Shown here: positions 1 to 8,991 of the stretch, piece after piece | Position numbering within the stretch: the stretch's first letter is position 1 | Layout: each line of letters opens with the position of its first letter | Assembly (NCBI GenBank): GCA_900771345.1 | Contig: CAAGNQ010000008.1 | Span: 1 to 44,983 of the forward strand | Source: Clostridia bacterium | GTDB lineage: Bacteria > Bacillota > Clostridia > Christensenellales > Borkfalkiaceae | Direction: 5' to 3' | DNA: 44,983 nt | The notes under the pieces: generated by a model | The model's input: only the letters and a program-made list of their open reading frames with translations | Databases searched by the model: none | What the model was told of the DNA's origin: nothing | Translations under genes and position numbers: made by a program

Positions 1-492
1 AAAGTAAGTTTTGCCAACTTTATTCTTGCGCTCGGCATTGAAAACGTAGGCAAGAAAACTGCTAGGGATTTATCAAGTAAATTCAGCACTTTAGAAGAAT
101 TTATGAGTGCAAAAAAGCAAACCCTTTTAGAAACTGACGAGGTTGGAGAGATTATTGCAAACTGCATAGTAAGTTATTTTGAAAAACCGAGCAATATCGA
201 GCAAATTCAAAAACTTTTTGATTTTGGCGTAGAAATTATTTACGAAGAGAAAAAAGTCGATGGAGTTTTCAGTAATGAAAAGGTTGTTTTAACCGGAACG
301 TTAGAGAGTTTTAAGCGCGACGAGGCAGGCGCGATAATCGAAAAACTCGGTGGTGAAGTTCAAAGTAGCGTTTCAAAAAAGACGACTATGGTGCTTGCAG
401 GAGCGAATGCTGGCAGTAAACTAGATAAAGCAAGGGCGCTTGGAATAAAAATTATAGACGAAGAGCAGTTTAAATTGCTTATAAAAACTTGA
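1..492 (+). CDS. ligA: NAD-dependent DNA ligase LigA, C-terminal part (5' end outside window)
   Basis: This is the last 163 codons of LigA, which seals nicks during replication and repair using NAD+. The frame is open from base 1. The first residues match the helix-hairpin-helix region (ALGIENVGKKTARDLS). After a linker, the last ~75 residues form a BRCT domain, with GTLESFKRDEA, the GGEV turn and a LDKARALGI segment, ending at a TGA at 490-492. The adenylation and OB domains and most of the zinc finger/HhH region lie upstream of the window. The stop overlaps a good promoter for yicC, so ligA probably ends its own transcription unit here. An internal ATG at 103 is only a methionine inside the protein, not its start. 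Confidence 0.95.
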   Translation, partial: KVSFANFILALGIENVGKKTARDLSSKFSTLEEFMSAKKQTLLETDEVGEIIANCIVSYFEKPSNIEQIQKLFDFGVEIIYEEKKVDGVFSNEKVVLTGTLESFKRDEAGAIIEKLGGEVQSSVSKKTTMVLAGANAGSKLDKARALGIKIIDEEQFKLLIKT

Positions 493-517
493 TAAAAAGT
501 TATATTTATGTTAAAAT
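489..517 (+). promoter_or_regulatory. Sigma-A type promoter with extended -10, upstream of yicC
   Basis: The -35 box TTGATA (489-494) and -10 box TAAAAT (512-517) are separated by 17 bp, with a TG one base upstream of the -10 (509-510) as in extended -10 promoters. It overlaps the ligA stop codon and lies 41 bp before the yicC ATG, so it is a likely start point for the yicC-gmk-rpoZ run. Found by eye. Confidence 0.55.
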
Positions 518-558
518 AACGTAATAACATTAAAATTAAACGCTAGGGAAGAAAGATT

Positions 559-1428
559 ATGCGTAGTATGACAGGCTATGGAAGAGCCGATTATAATGAA
601 AACGGAATAAATCTAGTAATTGAAATAAAAACGGTGAACAACCGTAATCTTGATATAAACTGCAAGATGCCAAGAACGTTTTTATCACTCGAGGATTCGA
701 TTAGAAAAACCGTGCAAGCATACGTAAAAAGGGGAAGAGTGGATTTATTTATCACCTTTTCAGATATGCGTGACAAGTCGGCGAATATCGAGGTTGATAT
801 TGCAAGAGCTAAGGCTTATTATCAAGCAAGCCAAACCATTGCAAAAGCATTATCGCTAGATAATGACGTTTCTGTAAGTTTAATTATGAAATCGCCTGAA
901 GTTATAGTGGATAGTTTCACGTCTGACGGCACGGAGTTTGAAGATATAGTAGATAGCACCTTAAAACTAGCGCTTGAGAAATTAAACGCTATGAGAGAGG
1001 TCGAAGGTAAAAAACTTATCGGTGATATGCTTTCTAGAGTTGAGTTTATAGAAAAAACGAGAGAAAAGATTGTAGAGAGAGCGCCGTTGGTTGCAAAAGA
1101 GTATAAGCAAAAATTGCAAAACAGAATTGAGGAGTTTTTAAAGGACGTTAAATACGACGAGGCAAGGCTACTTAACGAGGTTGCTTTTTATACGGATAGA
1201 GTTAATATAGACGAGGAATTGACCAGGCTTAAATCACATATCGAGCAGTTTAGGAAAATTATTAACAACGAGGAATCAGGCAAAAAACTCGACTTTTTAA
1301 TGCAGGAGTTTAATAGAGAAACAAACACTATATGTTCTAAATCAAACGATATTGAGGTTACTAATCACGCTTTAGCATTAAAGAACGAGATAGAAAAAGT
1401 AAGGGAACAGGTGCAAAATCTTGAGTAA
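559..1428 (+). CDS. yicC: YicC/YloC-family endoribonuclease
   Basis: The 289-residue protein begins MRSMTGYGRAD, the family signature, and ends with the conserved C-terminal region (FLMQEFNRETNTICSKSND, then ...KNEIEKVREQVQNLE) seen in YicC and B. subtilis YloC. Family members are reported endoribonucleases linked to RNA turnover and stationary-phase physiology. The length is normal. GGGAAGAAAG precedes the ATG at a good distance. The gene overlaps gmk by 8 bp. In many Firmicutes a small remA (DUF370) gene sits between yicC and gmk; there is no room for it here. Confidence 0.95.
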   Translation: MRSMTGYGRADYNENGINLVIEIKTVNNRNLDINCKMPRTFLSLEDSIRKTVQAYVKRGRVDLFITFSDMRDKSANIEVDIARAKAYYQASQTIAKALSLDNDVSVSLIMKSPEVIVDSFTSDGTEFEDIVDSTLKLALEKLNAMREVEGKKLIGDMLSRVEFIEKTREKIVERAPLVAKEYKQKLQNRIEEFLKDVKYDEARLLNEVAFYTDRVNIDEELTRLKSHIEQFRKIINNEESGKKLDFLMQEFNRETNTICSKSNDIEVTNHALALKNEIEKVREQVQNLE

Positions 1429-1984
1429 GCGCAATGTTTTGATTGTCTTATCTGGTCCGTCGGGAGTAGGCAAGGGCACGATTGCAAAAAAACTTGTTGA
1501 AAGGAATAAAAACATTAGTTTAAGTATATCTTGCACGACGAGAGAGGCGCGCGAGGGCGAAGTTAACGGCAGAGAATATTTCTTTATTGATAAGAGCGAA
1601 TTTTTGGATAGGCTACAGAGGGACGGATTTTTGGAGTATTCCGAGCATTTTGAAAATTTTTACGGTACGCCTAAAGATTTTGTGCTTGATAAACTAAAAG
1701 AAAAAGACGTTTTGTTAGAGATTGACGTTAACGGAGGCTTAAATGTAAAGAAAAGTTATTCCGAGGCAGTTTTGATAATGATAACTCCTCCGTCTACAGA
1801 GGAAATAAGAAATAGATTGATAAAAAGAAACACCGAGTCGGTGGAGAAAATCAATTTAAGAATGGAAAGGATTGATTATGAACTCGGCAAAAAAGAACTT
1901 TACGATTATTCGGTCGTTAATGATGATTTAGAGTTAGCGATAGATGAAATCGAGAGAATAATAAATCAAGAAAAAAACAAGTAA
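1421..1984 (+). CDS. gmk: Guanylate kinase
   Basis: Guanylate kinase phosphorylates GMP to GDP with ATP, a cytoplasmic step of purine nucleotide synthesis. The 187-residue protein has a P-loop at residues 12-20 (GPSGVGKGT), the GMP-binding segment around TTREAREGEVNGREYFFI, and the LLEIDVNGG segment typical of the family. A TTG at 1421 is the best start: it gives the usual N-terminus MSKRNVLIVLSGPSG and lies inside the end of yicC (8 bp overlap), which suggests translational coupling. The length is that of a standard bacterial Gmk. Confidence 0.96.
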   Translation: MSKRNVLIVLSGPSGVGKGTIAKKLVERNKNISLSISCTTREAREGEVNGREYFFIDKSEFLDRLQRDGFLEYSEHFENFYGTPKDFVLDKLKEKDVLLEIDVNGGLNVKKSYSEAVLIMITPPSTEEIRNRLIKRNTESVEKINLRMERIDYELGKKELYDYSVVNDDLELAIDEIERIINQEKNK

Positions 1985-2005
1985 GGATATAAAGGAGAGG
2001 ATATT

Positions 2006-2209
2006 ATGATACATAAACCACCTATTGACGAATTAGCAGAAAAAATCGGTTCAAAATACGAACTATGCATAGTTACAAGCAAACGTGCAAGGCAACTAAT
2101 GGAGCAAGCGCAAAATCAAGGCTATACAGAACTTCCTACAAAGGAAAAACCACTTTCGGTTGCTGCACAGGAAATCTCTGATGGCAAGTTGGTTGCAACA
2201 AAAGATTAA
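2006..2209 (+). CDS. rpoZ: RNA polymerase omega subunit
   Basis: The 67-residue protein has the omega layout: an N-terminal PPIDELAEKIGSKYELCIVTSKRARQ segment, the helix that cradles the beta' subunit, then a short acidic/lysine-rich region with KPLSVAAQEISDGKL. Omega assists assembly and stability of RNA polymerase. AAAGGAGAGG precedes the ATG. Position directly after gmk is conserved across Firmicutes. The coaBC gene that normally follows is absent; priA comes next. Confidence 0.93.
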   Translation: MIHKPPIDELAEKIGSKYELCIVTSKRARQLMEQAQNQGYTELPTKEKPLSVAAQEISDGKLVATKD

Positions 2210-2216
2210 TTTTTAA

Positions 2217-2247
2217 ATGTGTTCATCAACTTTAAAGATGAACATAT
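2217..2247 (+). repeat. Hairpin between rpoZ and priA
   Basis: Two 11-base arms (2217-2227 and 2237-2247) are complementary with one mismatch, around a 9-base loop; the inner 8 bp (TGTTCATC/GATGAACA) are perfect. A moderately T-rich stretch follows. It could be a weak terminator, an attenuator, or an RNA-processing or stability element that lowers priA expression relative to rpoZ. The stem is AT-rich and the T-tract interrupted, so a strong terminator is unlikely. Confidence 0.4.
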
Positions 2248-2270
2248 TTTATTTAACAAAAGGAAAGGCT

Positions 2271-4469
2271 ATGTACGCAGAGGTAATCGTTGACCTTAAT
2301 AACTCGGAAGTCGATAAGGTTTTTGAGTATTATTTTTCCGACTGCAAGATAACTCTTGGCAGTCGTGTTGTCGTGCCGTTTGGTAATAAGGTTATCGAGG
2401 GAATAGTAATAGCCATTAAGGAAAATAGCCAATATCCTAAAGAGAAGATAAAACCAATTTATAGACTTTTAGAAGAAATTCCCGCGTTAACTAGTGAAAT
2501 GCTAGACCTTATGAACTTTGTTAGAGAAAATTGTTTTGTAACGAGAGCGCTAGCGCTCAGGTTATTTTTGCCCGTTGAGATGAGAAAGGGCAGGGTTAAA
2601 GAGCAGTTTCAAAAGTTTATTGAAATCATAAAAGATAAATCGCTAGAAGAGTGCTTAGTCCTTTTATCAAAGACGGCGAAAAAACAAAAGCAACTTCTAA
2701 AGTTTTTGGCAAGTAACGGCAAGAGTTCTTATACCAAAATGGCAAGCCAATTCGGTGCGTCGGCAGTTAAGGGCTTAATTGATAAGGATATAGTTAGCCT
2801 AACGCTAGAAAAATTCTTCCGTTCGCCTTATAAAAATTTATCATCTGAGCAAAAAACAGTATCTTTAACACAAAAGCAACAAGACGCACTAAACAGTGTG
2901 TTATCTACTGATAAAACGGTGAGCCTATTGTTCGGGGTAACCGGCAGTGGCAAAACTGAAGTGTATCTTAATCTTATAAATAAGACGATTGAAGAGGGGA
3001 AAACGGCAATAATGCTAGTTCCTGAAATTTCCTTAACTCCTCAAATGCTAAAGCAATTGAGAGGTAGGTTTGGCGATAACGCGGCTATACTTCATAGTGG
3101 TTTATCTGCTGGGGAAAGATTTGACGAGTGGTGGAGATTAAGAACAGGCGAGGCGAGAATTGCAATCGGTGCAAGAAGTGCAATCTTTGCGCCGTTAGAA
3201 AATATTGGGCTAATCATAGTTGACGAAGAGCACGACGGAAGTTATATTAGCGAGTCCTCACCAAGATATTCGACTATAGAGGTCGCTAAATTTAGAGCAG
3301 AAAACTGCAATGCAAAATTAGTTTTAGGCAGTGCAACCCCTTCGATTGAAAGTTTTATGAAGGCGCAGAACGGCGAATATAATTTGATAAATCTTCCTGA
3401 TAGAATAAACAAACGCCCTCTTCCTGAAGTAGAGATTGCCGATATGCGAAAAGAGGTTAGGCGTGGGAATAATACGCCCTTTTCATCAGTTTTAAAGTAT
3501 GAACTTGAAAAATGCTTGGAAAAAGGCAATCAAGCAATAATATTTTTAAACCAGCGTGGATATTCTAAAACGGTTATTTGCACAGAATGTGGCCACGTTC
3601 AAAAGTGCGATAGTTGTGACGTTTCGCTCACCTATCACAAGGAAGACCAATCTCTTCTATGCCATTATTGTGGCGCAAAATATAAGATGATAGAGGCGTG
3701 CACCGAATGTGGTAGCCCTTATATTAGATATGGTGGAACGGGTACTGAAAGGGTAGTTAGCGAATTAAAAAGTCTTTATCCGAGCGCTAAAATATTGAGA
3801 ATGGATAGAGATACGACTCAAAATAAAGAGGGGCATTTTAAGATACTCAACGAATTTTCCGAACGAAAGGCAGATATTTTAGTAGGAACACAGATGATTG
3901 CTAAAGGTCACGATTTTCCGTTTGTAACACTAGTTGGAATTTTGGACGCAGATATGAGCCTTCATTTTTCAGATTATCGAAGTGGAGAGCGAACTTTTCA
4001 GCTTCTAACACAAGTGGCAGGAAGAAGTGGCAGGGCAAAAGAATCAGGAAAGGTCGTTTTGCAGACCTATTCGCCGGAGAATCATATTTTAAGACAGGCA
4101 GTAAATTACGATTATTTAGCATTCTATAATCAGGAAATTTCTATCAGAAAAGCAACGGCTTTTCCACCTTTTACTGAAGTGATTAGGGTGTTAATTTCTA
4201 GTGAGGACGACGAGTTGGCACTTGAGTGCACCAAAAATATTTACCAAGAGTTAAACTTGTTATATTTACAGAATAAGGACAATTTTAGGTTTTTTGGATG
4301 CATGAAAGCACCAATAAAACGCCTGCAGAATAAGTTTAGATATCAAGTTTTAATGAGAATAAACGCAGGGAACAAACAACTTTTAAGGGAGATTTTTGAG
4401 GTTTCCGACAAGCATAAGTCAAGAACTGTGCTTGTTTCAATGGAGGTTAATTCAAATAATCTAACCTAA
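2271..4469 (+). CDS. priA: Primosomal protein N' (replication restart helicase PriA)
   Basis: PriA recognises stalled forks and reloads the replicative helicase. The protein is 732 residues. Its N-terminal DNA-binding part opens with AEVIVDLNNSEVDKVFEY. A superfamily 2 helicase core follows, with Walker A FGVTGSGKTEVYL and DEEH in IIVDEEHDGSY. The zinc-binding insertion carries four CxxC pairs (CTEC, CDSC, CHYC, CTEC). Late motifs GTQMIAKGHDFPFVTLVG and QVAGRSGR are intact. I chose the ATG at 2271 because GGAAAGG lies just upstream and the N-terminus then matches the family; an in-frame ATG at 2217 has no ribosome binding site and falls in a hairpin. Confidence 0.96.
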   Translation: MYAEVIVDLNNSEVDKVFEYYFSDCKITLGSRVVVPFGNKVIEGIVIAIKENSQYPKEKIKPIYRLLEEIPALTSEMLDLMNFVRENCFVTRALALRLFLPVEMRKGRVKEQFQKFIEIIKDKSLEECLVLLSKTAKKQKQLLKFLASNGKSSYTKMASQFGASAVKGLIDKDIVSLTLEKFFRSPYKNLSSEQKTVSLTQKQQDALNSVLSTDKTVSLLFGVTGSGKTEVYLNLINKTIEEGKTAIMLVPEISLTPQMLKQLRGRFGDNAAILHSGLSAGERFDEWWRLRTGEARIAIGARSAIFAPLENIGLIIVDEEHDGSYISESSPRYSTIEVAKFRAENCNAKLVLGSATPSIESFMKAQNGEYNLINLPDRINKRPLPEVEIADMRKEVRRGNNTPFSSVLKYELEKCLEKGNQAIIFLNQRGYSKTVICTECGHVQKCDSCDVSLTYHKEDQSLLCHYCGAKYKMIEACTECGSPYIRYGGTGTERVVSELKSLYPSAKILRMDRDTTQNKEGHFKILNEFSERKADILVGTQMIAKGHDFPFVTLVGILDADMSLHFSDYRSGERTFQLLTQVAGRSGRAKESGKVVLQTYSPENHILRQAVNYDYLAFYNQEISIRKATAFPPFTEVIRVLISSEDDELALECTKNIYQELNLLYLQNKDNFRFFGCMKAPIKRLQNKFRYQVLMRINAGNKQLLREIFEVSDKHKSRTVLVSMEVNSNNLT

Positions 4470-4484
4470 TAGGAAGGAGATAAA

Positions 4485-4940
4485 ATGGCAGTTAGAAATA
4501 TAATTCAATTAGGCGACCAAACGCTTAGAAAAAAATCATTTGAAGTTACTGATTTTGGCGAAAAGACCATTCAACTTCTAGACGATATGAAAGACACCTT
4601 GATTAAGGCTAACGGAGCAGGTCTCGCTGCACCACAAGTTGGTGTTTTAAGGCGAATTTTTATAGTTTTTGTCGACGGGCAGTATTACGAGTGCATTAAC
4701 CCCGTTATAGTAAAACAAAGTGGTAGCCAAACGGGTGAAGAAGGATGTTTATCGGTTAGGGGAAAGTACGGCACGGTTACCCGTCCGAATAAGGTTACGG
4801 TAAAGGCATTTGACAGAAATGGAAAGCCGTTTATCGTTAATGCCGAGGGTTTTTTGGCTCGTGCTTTTTGCCACGAATACGACCATCTTGACGGAATTAT
4901 ATATATTGATAAAGCTACCTCGATTGAGGAGGAGAGATAG
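4485..4940 (+). CDS. def: Peptide deformylase
   Basis: Peptide deformylase removes the formyl group from the N-terminal methionine of new proteins. All three family motifs are present: GAGLAAPQ (44-51), EGCLS (86-90) with the metal-binding Cys88, and HEYDH (130-134) with two metal-binding histidines and the catalytic glutamate. It is a short form of 151 residues. AGGAAGGAGAT provides a strong ribosome binding site. The next gene, fmt, starts immediately after the stop, as expected because the two enzymes act on the same formyl cycle. Confidence 0.97.
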   Translation: MAVRNIIQLGDQTLRKKSFEVTDFGEKTIQLLDDMKDTLIKANGAGLAAPQVGVLRRIFIVFVDGQYYECINPVIVKQSGSQTGEEGCLSVRGKYGTVTRPNKVTVKAFDRNGKPFIVNAEGFLARAFCHEYDHLDGIIYIDKATSIEEER

Positions 4941-5858
4941 TTGAGAGTAGTATATTTAGGAACACCTGATTTTGCAACAAAGCCACTAAAAAAACTTATT
5001 GAAAATGGCTATAACGTTGTGGGAGTAATAACCAATAAAGATAAACCTGTTGGAAGAAAAAAGATTTTAACACCACCCCCCGTTAAAGTGATTGCAGAAG
5101 AACATAATATTCCGGTTTTTCAGTATGACAAAATAAGGGTAGAGGGCGTAGACGACTTAAAATCACTTGCTCCCGATTTAATGATTACTTGCGCATTTGG
5201 TCAAATATTATCGCAAGAGATTATTGATATTCCAAGGCTTGGAGTAATAAACGTTCACGCCTCACTTTTGCCAAAATATCGAGGGGCATCACCTATCCAC
5301 TATGCAATCTTAAATGGTGAAAAAACGACAGGAATAACCATTATGAAAACAGACGTCGGTATTGATACGGGTGATATTATTTATCAGCAAAGTATTGATA
5401 TAGGCGAAAAGGAAACTTGTGGTGAATTATTTTTAAGATTATCAAATCTCGGTGCAGACTGCTTATTAAAAACCTTGCCAAGCATAATAGACGGCAGTGC
5501 GCATTTTATAAAACAAGACGAGAAAAATTCAAGTTATTCAAAAATTATTAAAAAAGAAATGGCGCAAATCGACTGGAACAAAAGTGCAGAGGAGATTTAT
5601 AATCAAATTAGAGCCTTTAATCCTTCGCCTATTGCGTTTACCCTTTTTAACGGCGAGCCGTTTAAGATTTTCTCTGCTAGCGTAGAGCAGGGCGAAGGAG
5701 TTGCCGGAGAAATAATAAGAGCAGATAATAAACTTGTTATTGCCTGTGGAAAGGGGGCAATTTCTCTTGAGAAAGTGCAAAAAGCAGGTGGAAACGCTAT
5801 GAATATAACTGATTTTCTAAGAGGCAATAAATTCAGCGCTGGGGATAAATTCAATTAA
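4941..5858 (+). CDS. fmt: Methionyl-tRNA formyltransferase
   Basis: Fmt formylates initiator Met-tRNA using 10-formyltetrahydrofolate. The 305-residue protein shows a Rossmann-like N-terminus (MRVVYLGTPDFA), a KDKPVGRKK loop, and catalytic residues Asn104, His106 and Asp142 in NVHASLLPKYRGASPI and GIDTGD. The C-terminal OB-like tRNA-binding domain covers roughly residues 205-305. The start is TTG at 4941, the base after the def stop, so it is probably coupled to def. The stop shares one base with the rsmB ATG. Confidence 0.97.
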   Translation: MRVVYLGTPDFATKPLKKLIENGYNVVGVITNKDKPVGRKKILTPPPVKVIAEEHNIPVFQYDKIRVEGVDDLKSLAPDLMITCAFGQILSQEIIDIPRLGVINVHASLLPKYRGASPIHYAILNGEKTTGITIMKTDVGIDTGDIIYQQSIDIGEKETCGELFLRLSNLGADCLLKTLPSIIDGSAHFIKQDEKNSSYSKIIKKEMAQIDWNKSAEEIYNQIRAFNPSPIAFTLFNGEPFKIFSASVEQGEGVAGEIIRADNKLVIACGKGAISLEKVQKAGGNAMNITDFLRGNKFSAGDKFN

Positions 5859-7102
5859 TGGTAAATTATTTTTACGATTGTTATACTATACTAAATAAGG
5901 TTTATAGTGATAAAGTTTTTATCAAGCAGGCGATTAATTCTACTTTTATTGAAGAAAAAAATCGTGCGCTTATAATAAAAACTTGTTATGGTGTTTTGGA
6001 TAAAGATATAGAGTTATCCTATTATATAAGTGCGCTTGTTGATAAATCTCCAAAATTAGCCATACGAACTATACTTAAAATTTCAATGTACGCCATAAAA
6101 TACCTAGAAAAAAAGGAATACGCCGTTACCAAAAACGCCGTTGAACTTACAAAAAAACTAGGGAAAACTGGCGCAAGTGGATTTGTAAACGCGTTTTTGA
6201 GAAAATTTATAAAGAATGATATACAACTTCCGAAAGATAAAATTTCTAATTTTTCTATAAAATATTCTTATCCTGCGTTTGCAGTTAAAGAATTAATTGA
6301 ATACTTTGGCGAGCAAAGGACTGAAAAGATTATTAGTTCCGAGAATAAAAATACCTGCCTATCTTTTTATGAGGTGGACGGTGAAAAGTATTTAAAAGAT
6401 AAAAATATATCGTACGAAAAAACTCCATTTAACAATGTCTTTTACGCAAAGAATTTTATAAGGAATAGTGATTATGATAAGGGCGTTTATACCTATCAGG
6501 CAATAGGCTCGGTGGCAATATGTGAAACGATTGAGGGAGGCAAAACGCTTCTAGATTGTTGTTCTGCACCGGGAGGAAAGAGCATAAGGTTATCGCACAA
6601 GTTTGAAGAGGTTATAGCGTTTGATATTCACGAGCATAGAGTTGGGCTTATCGAAGAATACAAAAAAAGAATGAACAGGCAAAATATTAAGGCAAAGGTT
6701 ATGGATGCTAAAGAATTTTGCCCTGAGTATGAGAACTATTTTGATGCAGTACTTTGCGATGCGCCGTGCAGTGGCCTTGGGGTAGTAAACGATAATCCTG
6801 ATATAAAACTTAACAGAGAAAAAGAAAACGTTGATGATTTAACTAAAGAACAACTTGCAATTTTAGAATGTGTTTCAAAGTACGTAAAAACAGGTGGTTT
6901 TTTGTATTATTCAACCTGTTCGGTATTACCTAGAGAAAACGTTGAGATTGCCAAAAAGTTCCTGTTAAAAAATGATAATTTTATTATTGAAAAGATAAAT
7001 AGTCCTCTTCCACACGAGAATATGTTTGGGACTAATGCGTTTTTACCTGATATTTCGGGTGGATTAGGATTTTACCTAGCAAAATTTAAGAGAGTGAAGT
7101 AG
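5858..7102 (+). CDS. rsmB: 16S rRNA (cytosine-C5)-methyltransferase RsmB (Sun)
   Basis: RsmB methylates C967 of 16S rRNA using S-adenosylmethionine. The 414-residue protein has an N-terminal NusB-like RNA-binding domain (about 1-135) and a C-terminal methyltransferase domain. The latter includes the SAM loop DCCSAPGGKS, the DAPCSG motif with Cys304, and YYSTCS with the nucleophile Cys354. The ATG overlaps the fmt stop by one base. Membership in the def-fmt-rsmB-rlmN run is the usual Firmicutes order. Confidence 0.95.
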   Translation: MVNYFYDCYTILNKVYSDKVFIKQAINSTFIEEKNRALIIKTCYGVLDKDIELSYYISALVDKSPKLAIRTILKISMYAIKYLEKKEYAVTKNAVELTKKLGKTGASGFVNAFLRKFIKNDIQLPKDKISNFSIKYSYPAFAVKELIEYFGEQRTEKIISSENKNTCLSFYEVDGEKYLKDKNISYEKTPFNNVFYAKNFIRNSDYDKGVYTYQAIGSVAICETIEGGKTLLDCCSAPGGKSIRLSHKFEEVIAFDIHEHRVGLIEEYKKRMNRQNIKAKVMDAKEFCPEYENYFDAVLCDAPCSGLGVVNDNPDIKLNREKENVDDLTKEQLAILECVSKYVKTGGFLYYSTCSVLPRENVEIAKKFLLKNDNFIIEKINSPLPHENMFGTNAFLPDISGGLGFYLAKFKRVK

Positions 7103-7103
7103 T

Positions 7104-8156
7104 TTGAAAGAGTGTTTATTAGAATATAATCTTCTAGAGTTAAAGGGGATTATTGAACAACTGAATGAAAAGGGTTTTAGAGCCAAGCAAATTATTAGGT
7201 CTCTTCATTTAGGGTTAGAGTTTGATGAAATGACAGACCTTTCAAAAGAGTTTAGAGAAAAACTCGTCAGTGAGTATATTGCTCAGCCGACCAAAATAAT
7301 AAAGACTTTAAAATCGGTTGACGGCACGGAAAAGTTCCTATTTGCTCTTATTGACGGCAATATCGTTGAGGGCGTTTTAATGAAGTACAAATATGGGTAT
7401 ACCCTCTGCGTTTCATCTCAAGTAGGTTGCAGAATGGGTTGTGCTTTTTGTGCATCAGGTCTTAACGGACTTGTCAGAAACCTAACTGCTTCTGAAATCT
7501 TGGGCGAGGTTATTGCCGTTAATCGCTACGTGGGTGGAGGACTTGGCGATAAAAGGAAGATTATTAATATCGTTATGATGGGCAGTGGCGAGCCACTTGA
7601 TAATTATGACGAATGCATAAAGTTTTTACGCCTAGTGTCAATGAGCGAGGGGATAAATATAAGTCCAAGGAATATAAGTTTATCTACTTCGGGGCTTGTT
7701 AACAAAATGTATGATTTAGCGAATGAAAATATTCCAATAAATCTTACCGTTTCATTGCATTCCCCTTTTGATGAAGAAAGGCAAAAGATTATGCCTGTTG
7801 CCAAAGCCTTTACTATTCGCCAAATTCTTGATGCCTGTGCAAACTATTTTGATAAAACGGGCAGAAGATATATATTTGAATACGTTTTAATAATGGGCGA
7901 TAACGATACTCCTCGCCATGCAGACGCACTTATAAAACTTCTTAAAGGAAGACCTTGCCACATAAATATTATTCGTCTTAACGAAGTTAAAGAAAACAAT
8001 CTAAAGAGTGTTACCGATAAACAAGCGTATAGATTTTTAGGGCTATTAGAAAAGGGAGGGTTATCGGCAACCCTTCGTCGTCGAATGGGTGAAGATATAG
8101 ACGGCGCGTGTGGGCAACTTCGCCAAAGATATATTGAGGAAACGAGCGAAATATGA
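7104..8156 (+). CDS. rlmN: Dual-specificity 23S rRNA/tRNA adenine-C2 methyltransferase RlmN
   Basis: RlmN is a radical-SAM enzyme that methylates A2503 of 23S rRNA and A37 of some tRNAs. The 350-residue protein has the [4Fe-4S] motif Cys109-x3-Cys113-x2-Cys116 (GCRMGCAFC). The second catalytic cysteine is in GACGQLR near residue 336. A typical helical N-terminus (FRAKQIIRSLH) is present. The likely start is TTG at 7104, one base after the rsmB stop. In most Firmicutes a PP2C phosphatase and PASTA kinase pair follows; here rsgA follows with a 4 bp overlap. Confidence 0.95.
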   Translation: MKECLLEYNLLELKGIIEQLNEKGFRAKQIIRSLHLGLEFDEMTDLSKEFREKLVSEYIAQPTKIIKTLKSVDGTEKFLFALIDGNIVEGVLMKYKYGYTLCVSSQVGCRMGCAFCASGLNGLVRNLTASEILGEVIAVNRYVGGGLGDKRKIINIVMMGSGEPLDNYDECIKFLRLVSMSEGINISPRNISLSTSGLVNKMYDLANENIPINLTVSLHSPFDEERQKIMPVAKAFTIRQILDACANYFDKTGRRYIFEYVLIMGDNDTPRHADALIKLLKGRPCHINIIRLNEVKENNLKSVTDKQAYRFLGLLEKGGLSATLRRRMGEDIDGACGQLRQRYIEETSEI

Positions 8157-8989
8157 TAGGTCAGGTTTATAAAGCGCATTCGGACAGTTATTCTGTTAAA
8201 CACGATAATAAACTTTATGACTGCAGAGCGAGAGGGATTTTAAAAATAAGAAGTGACGGCATTTCGGTTGGAGATATCGTAGAGTTTGAAAAGGGCGCGA
8301 TAAAAAGTGTAAGAGAGCGAAAAAATCATTTTATTAGACCAAACGTATCCAACGTTGACTTAGTAGTTGCCGTTATATCGCCAGAGCCAAAGCCTGATTA
8401 TTATCTTGTGGATAAACTTTTAATTAGCGCAATAAAAGAAGGGGTAGAATTTATCATAGTATGCAATAAGCCTGACGTTGACGATAAACTTATTGATGAG
8501 ATAAAGAGAGAATATAATAGACTAGACCTCCCGTTTTATCAGGTATCAGCAAAGACGGGGCAAGGAATTGACCAGTTAAAATCAAAACTTAAAGGTAAAC
8601 TTTCGGTTTTGGCAGGGCAGAGTGCCGTTGGAAAAACCTCAATAGTAAACGCTATGTTCGGTTTAGACCTAAAAACTGGAAACCTAAGCGAAAAAACCAT
8701 GAGGGGTAAACACACTACAACCCGTTCGGAAATATTTGAGTTTGAGGACATAAAACTTATAGATTCGCCAGGGTTTGCAGTATTAGATACCTTTGTTACG
8801 GCAGAAGAGTTGCCAGAGTATTACCCTGAATATTTTGAATTTTCAGGGGAATGCAAATATAGAGGCTGTAAGCATATAAGCGAGCCAGCGTGCAAGGTTA
8901 AAGAAATGGTGAATAAGGGAGAGTTGTCAAAAGCCCGTTACCAAAGATATATGGAAATTTACAATGATTTGCTAAATAAGGAGAGATAA
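8153..8989 (+). CDS. rsgA: Ribosome small-subunit-dependent GTPase RsgA
   Basis: RsgA is a late 30S assembly factor. It has an N-terminal OB fold (1-60) and then the circularly permuted GTPase order: G4 NKPD at 105-108, G1 GQSAVGKTS at 155-163 and G3 DSPG at 204-207. The C-terminal zinc site is Cys234, Cys239, His241 and Cys247. Length is 278 residues, slightly short but complete. The ATG overlaps the rlmN stop (ATGA), which suggests coupling. Confidence 0.96.
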   Translation: MIGQVYKAHSDSYSVKHDNKLYDCRARGILKIRSDGISVGDIVEFEKGAIKSVRERKNHFIRPNVSNVDLVVAVISPEPKPDYYLVDKLLISAIKEGVEFIIVCNKPDVDDKLIDEIKREYNRLDLPFYQVSAKTGQGIDQLKSKLKGKLSVLAGQSAVGKTSIVNAMFGLDLKTGNLSEKTMRGKHTTTRSEIFEFEDIKLIDSPGFAVLDTFVTAEELPEYYPEYFEFSGECKYRGCKHISEPACKVKEMVNKGELSKARYQRYMEIYNDLLNKER

Positions 8990-8991
8990 AA

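Noticed and set aside
2217..2270. Longer priA start at ATG 2217
   Set aside because: No ribosome binding site, falls inside a hairpin, and adds residues not found in PriA; ATG 2271 has a good site and the conserved N-terminus.
5538..5854. Minus-strand ORFs opposite fmt and similar antisense ORFs opposite rlmN, rlmB and dnaX
   Set aside because: They lie within clear conserved genes, have no ribosome binding sites and no recognisable domains.
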